DNA from: Brevinematales bacterium
Lineage (GTDB): Bacteria; Spirochaetota; Brevinematia; Brevinematales; GWF1-51-8
DNA length: 64,000 bases
Direction of reading: 5' to 3'
NCBI GenBank assembly: GCA_020059465.1
Contig: JAGVBZ010000035.1
Location: 78,428-142,427, forward strand
Part shown: in pieces, positions 53,982 through 63,028 of the stretch
How positions within the stretch are numbered: position 1 is the first letter of the stretch
Layout of the letters: each line of letters opens with the position of its first letter
The notes under the pieces: generated by a model
The model's database searches: none
What the model was told of the DNA's origin: nothing
The model's input: only the letters and a program-made list of their open reading frames with translations
Translations under genes and position numbers: made by a program

Positions 53982-55217
53982 CTAATAAATATCGTCCGAT
54001 AATAACGCCCCCGCGATCGGGAAAGGTTTGAGCGCGCGTGCGAGTATCCCGAACGAATAGGCTATGGTCAGACCGTAATTGGTGATTGCGACACCTGCTT
54101 TTTCAGCCACGTGCGCGCGTGCGATTGTTTCACGACGGTTCAGCATGCATGACCCGCAGTGTATGACAAGCCTGTAATCGGAAAGATTGTCCGGGAAGCA
54201 GCATCCGCTCGATTTTTCAAAAATCAGGTTCTTTCCCGTGAACTGGGACAGCCATCGCGGTATCTTTACCGTACCGATATCGTCCGACTGGACATGATGC
54301 GTGCACGCCTCGGCGATCAGTACCTTATCTCCGTCTTTCAACGAGTTGATCCGTTTTATCCCGCGCAAATAGGTAAGCAGATCGCCCTTATAACGCGCGA
54401 ACAGGATCGAGAACGATGTCAGGAGCACGTCCGGCGGCGTATCGGCCGAGACCTTCTGGAACGCCTGCGAATCGGTGATGACGAGCCTCGGTTTGACGTT
54501 CAGGAGATGAAAAGTACGCGCGAGTTCTCTTTCCTTTACGGTCAGGACGGCTGCGTCATGGTCGAGGATATCGCGGATCGTTTGGACCTGCGGGAGGATA
54601 AGCCGTCCTTTCGGGGCGGCATCATCGATCGGGACTACAAGGATAACAAGGTCGCCCGGCGAGATAATATCACCGACAATGGTCTCTTCCCGCCATTTCG
54701 CGTCGCTTTCGGTAATGACCGCCTGCTTCAGTTTATCGATACCCGCGCCTGTCAACGCGCTGATCTTGATAAACGGAAAACTCTTCAGACGTTTACGGAT
54801 AACAGTATCTTCGACAGGATCGATATCTGTTTTATTTACGGCTACGATAAATGGTATATCTTTATCCTGTAATGATATAAATAATTCATCCTCCCATTCG
54901 GAGGCTTCGTTCAGAATAGTATGAGCGGGTATTACTACTACCGCGAAGTCGCATTTCCTGAGCACGTCCATCGATTTTTTTACCCGTTTAGCGCCCAGAT
55001 CGCCGGAATCGTCCAGCCCTGCGGTATCGATAATCACAACAGGGCCTATCGGGAGTAATTCCATCGATTTATAGACTGGGTCGGTAGTTGTGCCGGGGAT
55101 ATCGGAAACCAATGCGATATCCTGCCCGGTCAGCGCGTTGATCAGGCTCGATTTACCGGCATTCCGCCGGCCGAATATCCCTATATGCATTCTCTCGCTT
55201 TTTGGGGTTTCATTCAT
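53982..55217 (-). CDS. hydF: [FeFe]-hydrogenase maturation GTPase HydF
   Basis: Scaffold GTPase that carries the precursor of the hydrogenase H-cluster. Its 411 residues are normal. G-domain motifs: GRRNAGKSSLINAL, IPGTTTDP, DTAGL, and NKTD. The C-terminal cluster ligands are visible as EACTHH and, about 50 residues later, VIHCGSCMLNRRE (H-C-x2-C). It overlaps the aspA end by 8 nt. hydE, hydG and hydrogenase genes are absent from this window, so the other maturation genes must lie elsewhere in the genome. Confidence 0.95.
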   Translation of the reverse strand: MNETPKSERMHIGIFGRRNAGKSSLINALTGQDIALVSDIPGTTTDPVYKSMELLPIGPVVIIDTAGLDDSGDLGAKRVKKSMDVLRKCDFAVVVIPAHTILNEASEWEDELFISLQDKDIPFIVAVNKTDIDPVEDTVIRKRLKSFPFIKISALTGAGIDKLKQAVITESDAKWREETIVGDIISPGDLVILVVPIDDAAPKGRLILPQVQTIRDILDHDAAVLTVKERELARTFHLLNVKPRLVITDSQAFQKVSADTPPDVLLTSFSILFARYKGDLLTYLRGIKRINSLKDGDKVLIAEACTHHVQSDDIGTVKIPRWLSQFTGKNLIFEKSSGCCFPDNLSDYRLVIHCGSCMLNRRETIARAHVAEKAGVAITNYGLTIAYSFGILARALKPFPIAGALLSDDIY

Positions 55218-56649
55218 GATTATCGCTCTCTTTTTTCAGGTTTAATTTATCTTTCAGCTCCTTACTTCCGGAAATCCCCGGAGAAGTGGCATGCCTTGTA
55301 TCGAAGATAATATCCAGTTCGCCGGCGGTTAATAGTTTCATCCCGATCGCAGCGTTTCGTATCGTAATACTATGCTCCCGCGCATAAGAAACAACCTCGG
55401 CGCTCTTTTCGTAACCGATATAGGGAGCGAGCAGGGTAGCCGGCGCGTCGCTCTGTTCCAGTAGATCACGGCATCTTTCAGTATTCGCGGTAATACCGTC
55501 GATACAGTTTGTTTTTAATGAAACAGCGGCGTCTGTGAGGAGTTTTATGGATTGAATAAGATTGTACGCAACAACCGGCAGAAACGCGTTCAGTTCAAGC
55601 TGTCCCATAGATGAGGCTTGAGTGATCGCGGAATCGTTCGCGATTACCTGTATTCCCACGGATGCGGCATACTCCGGTATGACCGGGTTGACCTTGCCCG
55701 GCATGATAGAACTCCCGGCCTGCCGCGCGGGGAGGTTGATTTCCCCGTAGGGGCCGCTCGACAGCAGACGGAGGTCGTGCGAGATTTTTATATAGTTGAC
55801 CGCGACGGTCTTGAGTATGCCGGAAACCTCGGCAAAAACATCGGCGTTCTGTGTCATATCGATACTGTTTTCCGCGCGGCTGATACCCAATCCTGTAGCC
55901 TTACGGAGTTCCTCGATCAGACGGAAAATATAGATTTTCGGCGCGTTCAGTCCTGTCCCGACGGCGGTTCCCCCGATATTCAGCACCCGCAGACGTTCTT
56001 CACACTTGAATACACGCCAACGGTCGCGGGCGGCCGCCTCGGCATATGCCCCGAATTCCTGCCCGAGCGTCACAGGGACGGCGTCGCGCATCTCGGTACG
56101 GCCGACTTTTATTATATCAGCGAATTCGCGTTCCTTGCCCTGCAAAGAGGATTGTAGGTCAGCGAGAGAGTTAGCCAGAGGTATCAGGAGCTGTATCGCC
56201 GCAATCTTGAGTGCGGACGGATATACATCGTTGGTGGACTGGAAACGGTTGACATCGTCGTTCGGGTGTATTAGATGGTAATCTCCCGGAACGCCTCCCA
56301 GCGATTGGATTGCCAGATTTGCGATAACCTCATTTACGTTCATGTTGACCGAAGTGCCTGCGCCGCCCTGCATGAAAGGCAGGGGAAACGCTTCATCCGG
56401 AAGTTGCTCGAGGAGCTTATCGCATGCAGAGATGATCGCATCAGCCTTCGACGCTTCTATGAAGCTGTTTTCACGGCTTACCTCGGCGGCGCAGCGTTTT
56501 ATCAGTATGATAGACTGTATCAGTTCAACCGGAACCTTTACACCATCGGAGGGAAAATTTTCCAACGCGCGGGCGGTATGAATGCCGTAGAGGGCGTTTA
56601 AGGGGATATTTCTTTCGCCGATAGAGTCTTTTTCGGTCCGGTATTTCAT
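55210..56649 (-). CDS. aspA: Aspartate ammonia-lyase
   Basis: Aspartase/fumarase superfamily enzyme of 479 residues that splits L-aspartate into fumarate and ammonia. The superfamily signature GSSIMPGKVNPVIPE is present; the VIPE ending favours aspartase over class II fumarase. The N-terminal KYRTEKDSIGERNIP and LYGIHTARALENFP are also aspartase-like. The ATG at 56649 (AGGTG upstream) is chosen; the longer frame to 56796 runs through the promoter. It overlaps hydF by 8 nt. Aspartase genes recur beside hydrogenase-maturation genes in anaerobes, so the link may be functional. Confidence 0.92.
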   Translation of the reverse strand: MKYRTEKDSIGERNIPLNALYGIHTARALENFPSDGVKVPVELIQSIILIKRCAAEVSRENSFIEASKADAIISACDKLLEQLPDEAFPLPFMQGGAGTSVNMNVNEVIANLAIQSLGGVPGDYHLIHPNDDVNRFQSTNDVYPSALKIAAIQLLIPLANSLADLQSSLQGKEREFADIIKVGRTEMRDAVPVTLGQEFGAYAEAAARDRWRVFKCEERLRVLNIGGTAVGTGLNAPKIYIFRLIEELRKATGLGISRAENSIDMTQNADVFAEVSGILKTVAVNYIKISHDLRLLSSGPYGEINLPARQAGSSIMPGKVNPVIPEYAASVGIQVIANDSAITQASSMGQLELNAFLPVVAYNLIQSIKLLTDAAVSLKTNCIDGITANTERCRDLLEQSDAPATLLAPYIGYEKSAEVVSYAREHSITIRNAAIGMKLLTAGELDIIFDTRHATSPGISGSKELKDKLNLKKESDNHE

Positions 56650-56673
56650 TAGTTCACCTGAATATTTTCTCTC

Positions 56674-56702
56674 ATTATACAGGAATAGTATAAAAAAGTG
56701 AA
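56674..56702 (-). promoter_or_regulatory. Promoter of the aspA-hydF-paralog cluster
   Basis: Minus strand: TTCACT at 56702-56697, 17-bp spacer, TATAAT at 56679-56674. All genes down to 48610 are co-directional from here. Confidence 0.65.
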
Positions 56703-56744
56703 CAAAACGGAAGGGGAGACGCGCGTAGTAAAAATCGCTACTCC

Positions 56745-57506
56745 TTAATTCATCTCTCCGGCGTGTTTTTTCAGCACATCGTAGATACTCTTCCACGAGG
56801 TAGTGGTCACGAGATAGCGCGGAAGTTTATAGAATTTTTGCGGATCGACAGGGGTTTCGATATAGCCCCATTCGATTGTGAACGCGTACTTATATCCTGC
56901 GAGCTTAAGATGCTCAATAGTGATAGGGGAGTATACACCGAACGGGTATGCGTATGTGATGATCGGCATAGATAATTTCTTCTCCAGCACATCCTTCGCT
57001 TTATAAATTTCGTCCTTAAAACGCTGGACACTTATATCATAGAGTTTTTGGTTTACAAATTCATGGTAGAACCCATGCCCGCCGAAGTATACACCGTCGT
57101 TTTTGTACCAGTCCAGTTCCTTAAAATTCAGCGCATAGTTCATTTTACCGATGATGTTCGGATAGATAAAAAATGTAACCGGGACATTGAATTTCTTCAA
57201 AATGCTGGTGTAGATATCGTCGATAGTTCTATTACCGTCGTCGATAGTAATCATCACATTCAGCGGATAGTCGAATTTATTCGCAATAAAGTCCTGCATG
57301 GAAAGGAAATGGTAACCGAGTTTCTTTATCGTCTGAATCTGCTCGGAAAACACCGACGGGGAGAAGTTGTATTGCCCTTTATTCGCGCTATGGAACGTGT
57401 GGAAGCAAAGTACGAAAATCTTCGATGATTTTACTTTATTATCGGCAAAAGAGGCCTCATAGCCCGCAATACAGAGAAAAAGAACCAGCGCAATTATTCT
57501 ATTCAT
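56745..57506 (-). CDS. Secreted polysaccharide deacetylase (NodB domain)
   Basis: Carbohydrate esterase 4 family protein of 253 residues with a signal peptide ending near SFAD. NodB motifs: TIDDGNRT (catalytic and metal Asp), GGHGFYHEF in place of SHTxxH (H-x3-H kept), and TYAYPFGVYSP. It would remove N-acetyl groups from peptidoglycan or an exopolysaccharide in the envelope. AAGGGG precedes the ATG. It has its own promoter and is separated from aspA by 95 nt holding another promoter, so it is likely a separate unit. Confidence 0.88.
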   Translation of the reverse strand: MNRIIALVLFLCIAGYEASFADNKVKSSKIFVLCFHTFHSANKGQYNFSPSVFSEQIQTIKKLGYHFLSMQDFIANKFDYPLNVMITIDDGNRTIDDIYTSILKKFNVPVTFFIYPNIIGKMNYALNFKELDWYKNDGVYFGGHGFYHEFVNQKLYDISVQRFKDEIYKAKDVLEKKLSMPIITYAYPFGVYSPITIEHLKLAGYKYAFTIEWGYIETPVDPQKFYKLPRYLVTTTSWKSIYDVLKKHAGEMN

Positions 57507-57534
57507 AAGATTCCCCTTAAATTAATAAGCAGGT

Positions 57535-57563
57535 ATTATAAAGGGGGCATATAAAATACGCAA
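57535..57563 (-). promoter_or_regulatory. Promoter of the polysaccharide deacetylase gene
   Basis: Minus strand: TTGCGT at 57563-57558, 17-bp spacer, TATAAT at 57540-57535. Confidence 0.75.
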
Positions 57564-57623
57564 GGAATAGGAATCGACGCAGAAAGTCGCCGGAATATCT
57601 GAAAATATGATTCTATTATTCTA

Positions 57624-57719
57624 ATACTTTACATAATATATCTTATCGGAATAAATTTTTACTACGAATTGTACTATATATCACATACTTTACACTTCTA
57701 ACTCATCACATCCTTTACA
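57624..57719. repeat. Three near-identical ATACTTTACA repeats
   Basis: ATACTTTACA at 57624-57633 and 57685-57694, and ATCCTTTACA at 57710-57719. The last two sit in a longer repeat, ATCACAT-x-CTTTACAC, 25 bp apart. Possible regulator binding sites. Confidence 0.5.
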
Positions 57720-57871
57720 CCTTTCAAATAAAAACATAATAACCAATACAAAAGGTATAAATCGACGGCAAAACAATATAGTATATATTTTATCATTTCA
57801 AAGCAGAATGATTATCCTTTGGCTGAAGTAATTGAACCGAAGAATAGAAATATGTAATATATCGAAAATAT

Positions 57872-57902
57872 AAACATTGATCGTATTCCGTGAAACATTG
57901 AT
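57872..57902. repeat. Two AAACATTGAT direct repeats 21 bp apart
   Basis: AAACATTGAT at 57872-57881 and 57893-57902, spaced two helical turns, upstream of the 57968 promoter. Possible operator or activator site. Confidence 0.5.
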
Positions 57903-57967
57903 AAAATTCAATAATAGTACTATATAACGTATACTTTGTGCGTTTTATTAAAATATCCCACACCTTC

Positions 57968-57996
57968 TTGTATTTTTATGCTAAATTCACTATAAT
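57968..57996 (+). promoter_or_regulatory. Promoter of the 58028 membrane-protein gene
   Basis: TTGTAT at 57968-57973, 17-bp spacer, perfect TATAAT at 57991-57996. It predicts a leader of about 25 nt and argues against the upstream GTG at 57938. Confidence 0.7.
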
Positions 57997-58027
57997 AATA
58001 TGCAATTTTATGCTTGGAGATTATATC

Positions 58028-58498
58028 GTGTTTTTCAAAGTGATATTATCCGCTTTCATATTTCTTTCTACTGTGAGCAGTTATGCATATTTAACCATCG
58101 ATATCGATAAGCTGACAAATTTTCAATCGGTGACAAATATTTCATATAAAGAAGTGCAGGAACCGGAAATACCTAAAAGCTACCTGAAAACGGGAAAACT
58201 TGAATTTACTCCTGAAGAATCGGTTATCCGCCGCTTCGACATCATTTTTTTTGTTTCTATCCCTATTACATTTTATCTGACATTGAATATCATCCAGATC
58301 GCAAATATGAATTTAAGGGGTGATGCAGGAATTTCTGTGACGGATTGGAATTATATATACTTGAATACCCTTATGATACCTCTCTATGTAGCTTTTCAGG
58401 ACATGTTTTTTATGCAGGTTCAGAACGTGAAACTTTATAACGAGAATTCACAGCCTGAGTTACAATTCGGATTTAATCTGATCCGTGCATCATTTTAG
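58028..58498 (+). CDS. Hypothetical membrane-associated protein
   Basis: Protein of 156 residues starting at GTG 58028, with GGAGA 7 nt upstream and a good promoter just before. A signal-peptide-like N-terminus (MFFKVILSAFIFLSTVSSYA) is followed by a polar stretch and two hydrophobic segments (IIFFVSIPITFYLTLNII and YIYLNTLMIPLYVAF). The end, QPELQFGFNLIRASF, is beta-prone and ends in Phe. I recognise no family. The glycosyltransferase gene follows after 9 nt, so the two are likely cotranscribed with mutS2. Confidence 0.65.
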   Translation: MFFKVILSAFIFLSTVSSYAYLTIDIDKLTNFQSVTNISYKEVQEPEIPKSYLKTGKLEFTPEESVIRRFDIIFFVSIPITFYLTLNIIQIANMNLRGDAGISVTDWNYIYLNTLMIPLYVAFQDMFFMQVQNVKLYNENSQPELQFGFNLIRASF

Positions 58499-58507
58499 GA
58501 TATAGTT

Positions 58508-59626
58508 ATGAAAGTTCTTGTGATCAACTGGCGCGATATAAAAAATCCCGAAGCGGGCGGCGCTGAAATTCATATCGATGAAATACTTAAACGTAAACCG
58601 CCGGATTGGAACGTCGATTTTGTCGCGGCGGAGTATCCCGGTTGCACTCCCGAAGAAGATATCAACGGGTATCATGTTATCCGCATCCCAAATAATTTTC
58701 GATTCAATTTCACTTTTAAAAAATATTGGATTGAAAGGTTTTCCAAGATCGGTTACGATTTCGTGATCGACGATATATCGAAAATCCCGCATGCCGCGCA
58801 CCGTTATATTACGGATATCCCCTATCTTGCCATCCATCACCATGTGCACGGGAAAAGTATGTTTAATGAATTGTTTTTTCCGTTGGCGCTGTATGTTTAC
58901 GTACTCGAAAAGCATTACCTGAAGATGTACCGGAATACTCCTACTCTATGCGTTTCCCAGAGCAATCTTGATGCGCTTAGGGAAAACTTCGGCTTTAATC
59001 GTACGATTTTGTCCTTCACCGGGCTGACTTTCAACGAGATACGCGGCAACATGCAGTTCCCTAAGGAAACGGCCCCCACTCTGTTATATTTCGGAAGACT
59101 AAAGAAGTATAAACGTGTCGAGCATATCATCCGCGCGTTCCGTGAAGTCCTCGACAAATTTCCCGATGCGGTGCTTTGGATCGCCGGAAAAGGCGACCGC
59201 GAGGATAGCCTGAAAAAGCTATGCATTTCTTTAGGGATCGCTGATCAAGTGACATTTTTCGGTTTTGTCGACGAAAATAAAAAATTTGAACTGATGGCGC
59301 GTTCATGGGTATACGCGATTGCCTCGGAAAAAGAAGGATGGGGACTGACAGTTATGGAATCGAGCGCGGCGGGGCTTCCTGTGGTGGGTTACCGTGTAGA
59401 GGGTTTGATCGATTCGATTTCCGACGGGTATTCCGGTTATTTAGTCGATAACGGACGAATCGGCATGATGGCGGAAAGAATTATTGAATTATTCGCAAAC
59501 CCCGCTCTTCGGGAGAAAATGTCTAAAGACGCCGTGGTATGGGCTTCCCGATTCAGTTGGGAGAATACCGCGAAGGAATTTTTCGAAATCGCGGAACGGG
59601 TGATTCACGAGTTTCGCGGGGGATAG
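58508..59626 (+). CDS. GT4-type glycosyltransferase
   Basis: GT-B fold glycosyltransferase of 372 residues. The N-terminal half starts with VLVINWRDIKNPEAGGAEIH, a common GT4 opening with the acceptor-side Gly-Gly loop. The C-terminal half has LLYFGRLKKYKRVEHII and EKEGWGLTVMESSAAGLPVVGY, holding the E-x7-E nucleotide-sugar motif. It has no signal or membrane span and would act at the inner face of the membrane, probably on a surface glycan or glycolipid. Operonic with the preceding membrane protein and following mutS2 (3 nt gap). Confidence 0.9.
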   Translation: MKVLVINWRDIKNPEAGGAEIHIDEILKRKPPDWNVDFVAAEYPGCTPEEDINGYHVIRIPNNFRFNFTFKKYWIERFSKIGYDFVIDDISKIPHAAHRYITDIPYLAIHHHVHGKSMFNELFFPLALYVYVLEKHYLKMYRNTPTLCVSQSNLDALRENFGFNRTILSFTGLTFNEIRGNMQFPKETAPTLLYFGRLKKYKRVEHIIRAFREVLDKFPDAVLWIAGKGDREDSLKKLCISLGIADQVTFFGFVDENKKFELMARSWVYAIASEKEGWGLTVMESSAAGLPVVGYRVEGLIDSISDGYSGYLVDNGRIGMMAERIIELFANPALREKMSKDAVVWASRFSWENTAKEFFEIAERVIHEFRGG

Positions 59627-59629
59627 GTT

Positions 59630-61981
59630 TTGAATTATTATCTTTCCATTCTCGAATACGATAAAGTACTTTCGCTTCTCGGCGCATATTTCAAGACCGC
59701 TCAGGGCAAACATCTCCTTGAAAACATTACGGTCATGGACAATATAGAAAAAATCCGGCATGAAATGAGTATCACCTTTGAAACGCGGGAATTTCTCATC
59801 CATGAAACCGGATTCCATTTCGACGAAACTGTCGAGATCGGGGATTATCTCGATGCCTCGGTCAAGCAGGGCTTTGTTCTCGGCGCGGATGAAATCCTTG
59901 AGATCAAGCGTGTCCTCGAAATTTATATTTCCAATATCGAAACGATGAAACCCCTCGCCGATAAGTATCCCCTTCTTTGGGAACATACTGGGCAGGCAAA
60001 TATCCCTGCCCCGCTTTTACGGCAATTCGACCGTATTTTCGATAGCGGAGGGGCCATCTCAGATAAGGCGTCCCCGGAACTCGCGAGAATTCGCGGGCGC
60101 AAAAAGACGATTCGCGGTCAAATTCACGGAATGCTGATGCGTACGATGGAGACCGACAGCCTGCGGGACGGAATGCAGGAACGTATTATTACTTTCCGGG
60201 ACGGCAGATACGTCATTCCGGTCAAGACCGCCTATAAAAACAGGGTAAACTGCATCGTCCATTCCTTTTCAAAGAGCGGCGAGACTGTATTCATCGAACC
60301 GGAATCGGTCGTTGTGCTGAATAACGAGATGATGGGGATCGACGAGGAGGAAGCCTCGGAGATACGCAGGATTCTCCGCGAACTCACCGTCCAGATCGGC
60401 GAATATGCCGTGGATATCGGGGAAATCGACCGCCTGCTGGGATTGCTCGAGTTCGCGACAGTCAAAGCGCGTTTCGCGATCGAATATCATTGCGGCTTCC
60501 CCGAAATAGTGCAGGATAAACGGGTCGTTCTGCGGCGGGCGTTCCATCCCCTGCTGAGCAAGAATACCGACCTCGTCCCTATCGATATCGAGGTGGGCAA
60601 GGAATACCAGGGTCTCGTCATATCCGGGCCGAACGCGGGCGGAAAGACGGTCGCGCTGAAAACAGTCGGTCTGCTGACCCTGATGGCGCTTTCAGGTATC
60701 CCGATTACGGCGTCGGACGATTCGGAGATCGGCATATTCGGAAAAGTCATGGCGGAGATCGGCGACGAGCAGAGCATTACCCGGAATCTGTCCACCTTCT
60801 CCGGCCATGTCGTGAACCTCGTAAAAATAATGGAACATTGTGACGATAATTCGCTTATCCTGATCGACGAAATCACGAGCGCGACCGAACCGAAGGAAGG
60901 AGAAGCGCTTGGACGGGAAATTATTACGTTTATTCTCGACAGGGGCGCGCGGTTCATCGTCACGACGCATTATCAGGGTATCAAGGAGATCGGGTTCAAC
61001 GATAAACGGGTCTTCAATGCGTTTGTGGAATTCGACGAGAAGAACCTGAAACCCCTCTATCATCTCTTTGTCGGCAGTCCCGGTAACAGCTTCGCGCTGA
61101 AAATCGCCCAGCGATTCGGGATGAACGACCGGATTATCGGGAACGCGGAAACCTACCTGAAAGAGCATTTTACCGAAAGTGAAAAACTCATACGGAATAT
61201 TGAAACCGAACGGAACGAGGTAATCCAGAAAAACAGCGAGCTGAGAAATAAACTGAAGGAAGTGGAACTCCTGAAGAACGAACAGGGAAAGATCATAGAC
61301 AATCTGAGGAAAGAAAAGGAAAACCTCGAGAAAAAGGGTATCGCGGCGCTGAAAAACGACCTCGACGACCTGCTGAAACAGCTCGCGGCGGTTAAAAGCT
61401 CCCTGAAAAAAGTAAAGCCCGACGAGCCCGCCGCGCGCGGTACTGTTAAAGATGCCGAGTGTATCGCCTCGGAAGCGAAAACCTACCTCGACGCCTCGGA
61501 AGCGGAAATGCTCGGCCGGGTAAAGAAACCTGTCGAAACAATATCGCCCGGAATGACCGTGTATGTCCGCAGTTTTGAAAAAGACGGGATTGTCGAGGAA
61601 GTTATCGGGCAAAAAGTGAAGATACGTATCGGTATCGTATCGGTGACCGCCGAACGCGACGAATTATATATCCCCGATACCGGGAACGCCCCCGCCCCGA
61701 TGTTCACCCACTCCCGCGACCTTCCGCGTCTCAATATTATTCTTGATGTGCGCGGAGAACGTATGGACGACGCGATCAAGATGATCGAAAAGAATATCGA
61801 TGTAGCATGGGTGCAGGGTGTCCGGGAATTCGAGATAATTCACGGCAAAGGCGAAGGTATCCTGCGCCGGGCGATCTGGGAGTACCTCCAGAATCTGCCA
61901 ATGATCGAGGATTTCTGTTACGCGAAACCCGACGACGGCGGCCAGGGAAAGACGATAGTTACACTGAAGGGGGATAAATGA
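59630..61981 (+). CDS. mutS2: MutS2 endonuclease/ATPase
   Basis: MutS2 family protein of 783 residues, involved in recombination control or ribosome-collision rescue rather than mismatch repair. Domains: MutS core and clamp, the ATPase with ISGPNAGGKTVALKTVG, STFSGHVV and LILIDEITSATEPKEG (usually DELGAGTDPxEG), a coiled-coil region about residues 515-600, a KOW-like linker, and a C-terminal Smr nuclease (LDVRGERMDDA, IIHGKGEGILR). The start is TTG at 59630 with GGGGGA 6 nt upstream, 3 nt after the glycosyltransferase stop. The last 4 nt overlap the next gene. Confidence 0.93.
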   Translation: MNYYLSILEYDKVLSLLGAYFKTAQGKHLLENITVMDNIEKIRHEMSITFETREFLIHETGFHFDETVEIGDYLDASVKQGFVLGADEILEIKRVLEIYISNIETMKPLADKYPLLWEHTGQANIPAPLLRQFDRIFDSGGAISDKASPELARIRGRKKTIRGQIHGMLMRTMETDSLRDGMQERIITFRDGRYVIPVKTAYKNRVNCIVHSFSKSGETVFIEPESVVVLNNEMMGIDEEEASEIRRILRELTVQIGEYAVDIGEIDRLLGLLEFATVKARFAIEYHCGFPEIVQDKRVVLRRAFHPLLSKNTDLVPIDIEVGKEYQGLVISGPNAGGKTVALKTVGLLTLMALSGIPITASDDSEIGIFGKVMAEIGDEQSITRNLSTFSGHVVNLVKIMEHCDDNSLILIDEITSATEPKEGEALGREIITFILDRGARFIVTTHYQGIKEIGFNDKRVFNAFVEFDEKNLKPLYHLFVGSPGNSFALKIAQRFGMNDRIIGNAETYLKEHFTESEKLIRNIETERNEVIQKNSELRNKLKEVELLKNEQGKIIDNLRKEKENLEKKGIAALKNDLDDLLKQLAAVKSSLKKVKPDEPAARGTVKDAECIASEAKTYLDASEAEMLGRVKKPVETISPGMTVYVRSFEKDGIVEEVIGQKVKIRIGIVSVTAERDELYIPDTGNAPAPMFTHSRDLPRLNIILDVRGERMDDAIKMIEKNIDVAWVQGVREFEIIHGKGEGILRRAIWEYLQNLPMIEDFCYAKPDDGGQGKTIVTLKGDK

Positions 61982-62970
61982 AGCTGAAGCTGGCGAATTT
62001 CAACGTCCGAAATTTAGCGATGCCCGATACCAAAGTGTACGGGAGAACAGTTCAGCGGGATGAGTACGAGAGGAAAATCGGGTGGATCGGCGAACGGCTG
62101 GGACTTATGAAGGGTGATATCGTCGGATTTGAGGAGGTTTTCGATCACGAAGCGCTTGTAGCGGCAGTCGAATCTTCCGGCGAATACCGGAAACCTTTCA
62201 TCTATACGGCGGACTGCGGCGGAGAACTCCCGCGAACCGCGATACTGTCCCGTTACCCCTTTTGCGAGACTCTCACGATCACTGCATTTCCTGAGGAGGC
62301 AATCCTCTCATTCGATAAAAACACTCCCTTTCCTGTCAGGCACTTTCACCATCCAGTTGTCAGGGCGATAGTCGAACTTCCTATAGGAATAAGAGTTATC
62401 GTATATATCGTGCATCTGAAGTCCAAGCGGCCGTTTTACGACGGAATGCAGGTCTCGAATCCCCCGTCCGAGATCGAGTATGCGGCCGGCAAAACACGCG
62501 CTTTGGTGATTCGCGCAGCGGAAGCCCTTGCGCTCAGGTATCTTGTACTGAAAGATATTCACGAAAATTCGATGCCCCTGATGCTCTTCGGCGATCTGAA
62601 CGACTATCTGACCAGCGTATCTACCGGGATTATTTCGGGGGACGCCCCGCTGGAATTCTTACCATCCGAGGTAAAAAAAGCGGTATGGGATCAGCTTCTC
62701 TACAGCACCTATGCGCTCCAATTGCGCCAAAGCAGCCGCGACGTCTACTTTACGCATATCTATAACGGCAGTTACGAGGTGCTCGACCATATTTTCGTAT
62801 CGCAGGAATTTATCCGGTCGAACCCGGAAAGTATCGGACATGTGGAGTATATGCGGCTTTTCAACGATTATGTCATCGACCGGACGCTCACAAAGGAGGA
62901 TATTCCCGAATGGCAGTCCGATCACGGACAGGTCTTAGTTTCGCTTTCGCTGAAAGACAATCCGCGTTAA
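61978..62970 (+). CDS. Endonuclease/exonuclease/phosphatase (EEP) family hydrolase
   Basis: Metal-dependent hydrolase of 330 residues with the EEP (DNase I-like) fold: ANFNVRNL, GFEEVF (metal Glu), VHLKSKRP, FGDLNDYL (catalytic Asp/Asn), LDHIFVS and the terminal SDHGQV. Substrates in this superfamily include DNA, phosphoinositides and sphingomyelin. No signal peptide is present, so cytoplasmic action is likely. It starts within the mutS2 stop (ATGA overlap), which suggests coupled translation and perhaps a DNA-related task. Confidence 0.88.
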   Translation: MKLKLANFNVRNLAMPDTKVYGRTVQRDEYERKIGWIGERLGLMKGDIVGFEEVFDHEALVAAVESSGEYRKPFIYTADCGGELPRTAILSRYPFCETLTITAFPEEAILSFDKNTPFPVRHFHHPVVRAIVELPIGIRVIVYIVHLKSKRPFYDGMQVSNPPSEIEYAAGKTRALVIRAAEALALRYLVLKDIHENSMPLMLFGDLNDYLTSVSTGIISGDAPLEFLPSEVKKAVWDQLLYSTYALQLRQSSRDVYFTHIYNGSYEVLDHIFVSQEFIRSNPESIGHVEYMRLFNDYVIDRTLTKEDIPEWQSDHGQVLVSLSLKDNPR

Positions 62971-62980
62971 TCGAATAAAA

Positions 62981-63007
62981 AACCCCGAAGGACAAACCTT
63001 CGGGGTT
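62981..63007 (-). terminator. Terminator between convergent genes
   Basis: Perfect 11-bp stem AACCCCGAAGG / CCTTCGGGGTT with a 5-nt loop. The minus strand continues into TTTTTTATT, so it mainly ends the LCCL lipoprotein transcript but may also stop the plus-strand operon. Confidence 0.88.
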
Positions 63008-63028
63008 GAAATCTTCTCATGAAATAGA

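Larger units (their letters stand above)
57507..58027. other. AT-rich gene-free stretch between divergent genes
   Basis: About 520 bases without a convincing gene. It holds the deacetylase promoter at its left end, two sets of short direct repeats (57624-57719 and 57872-57902), and the promoter of the 58028 gene at its right end. Base composition is far more AT-rich than the neighbouring genes. Confidence 0.7.

Noticed and set aside
54159..54872. 237-residue plus-strand open frame
   Set aside because: Antisense to hydF, whose G motifs and cluster ligands are complete.
57624..57902. CRISPR array
   Set aside because: The repeats are only about 10 bp, few in number and irregularly spaced, and there are no cas genes.
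60692..61612. 306-residue minus-strand open frame
   Set aside because: Antisense to mutS2; no start signals and an amino-acid mix that reflects the complementary strand.
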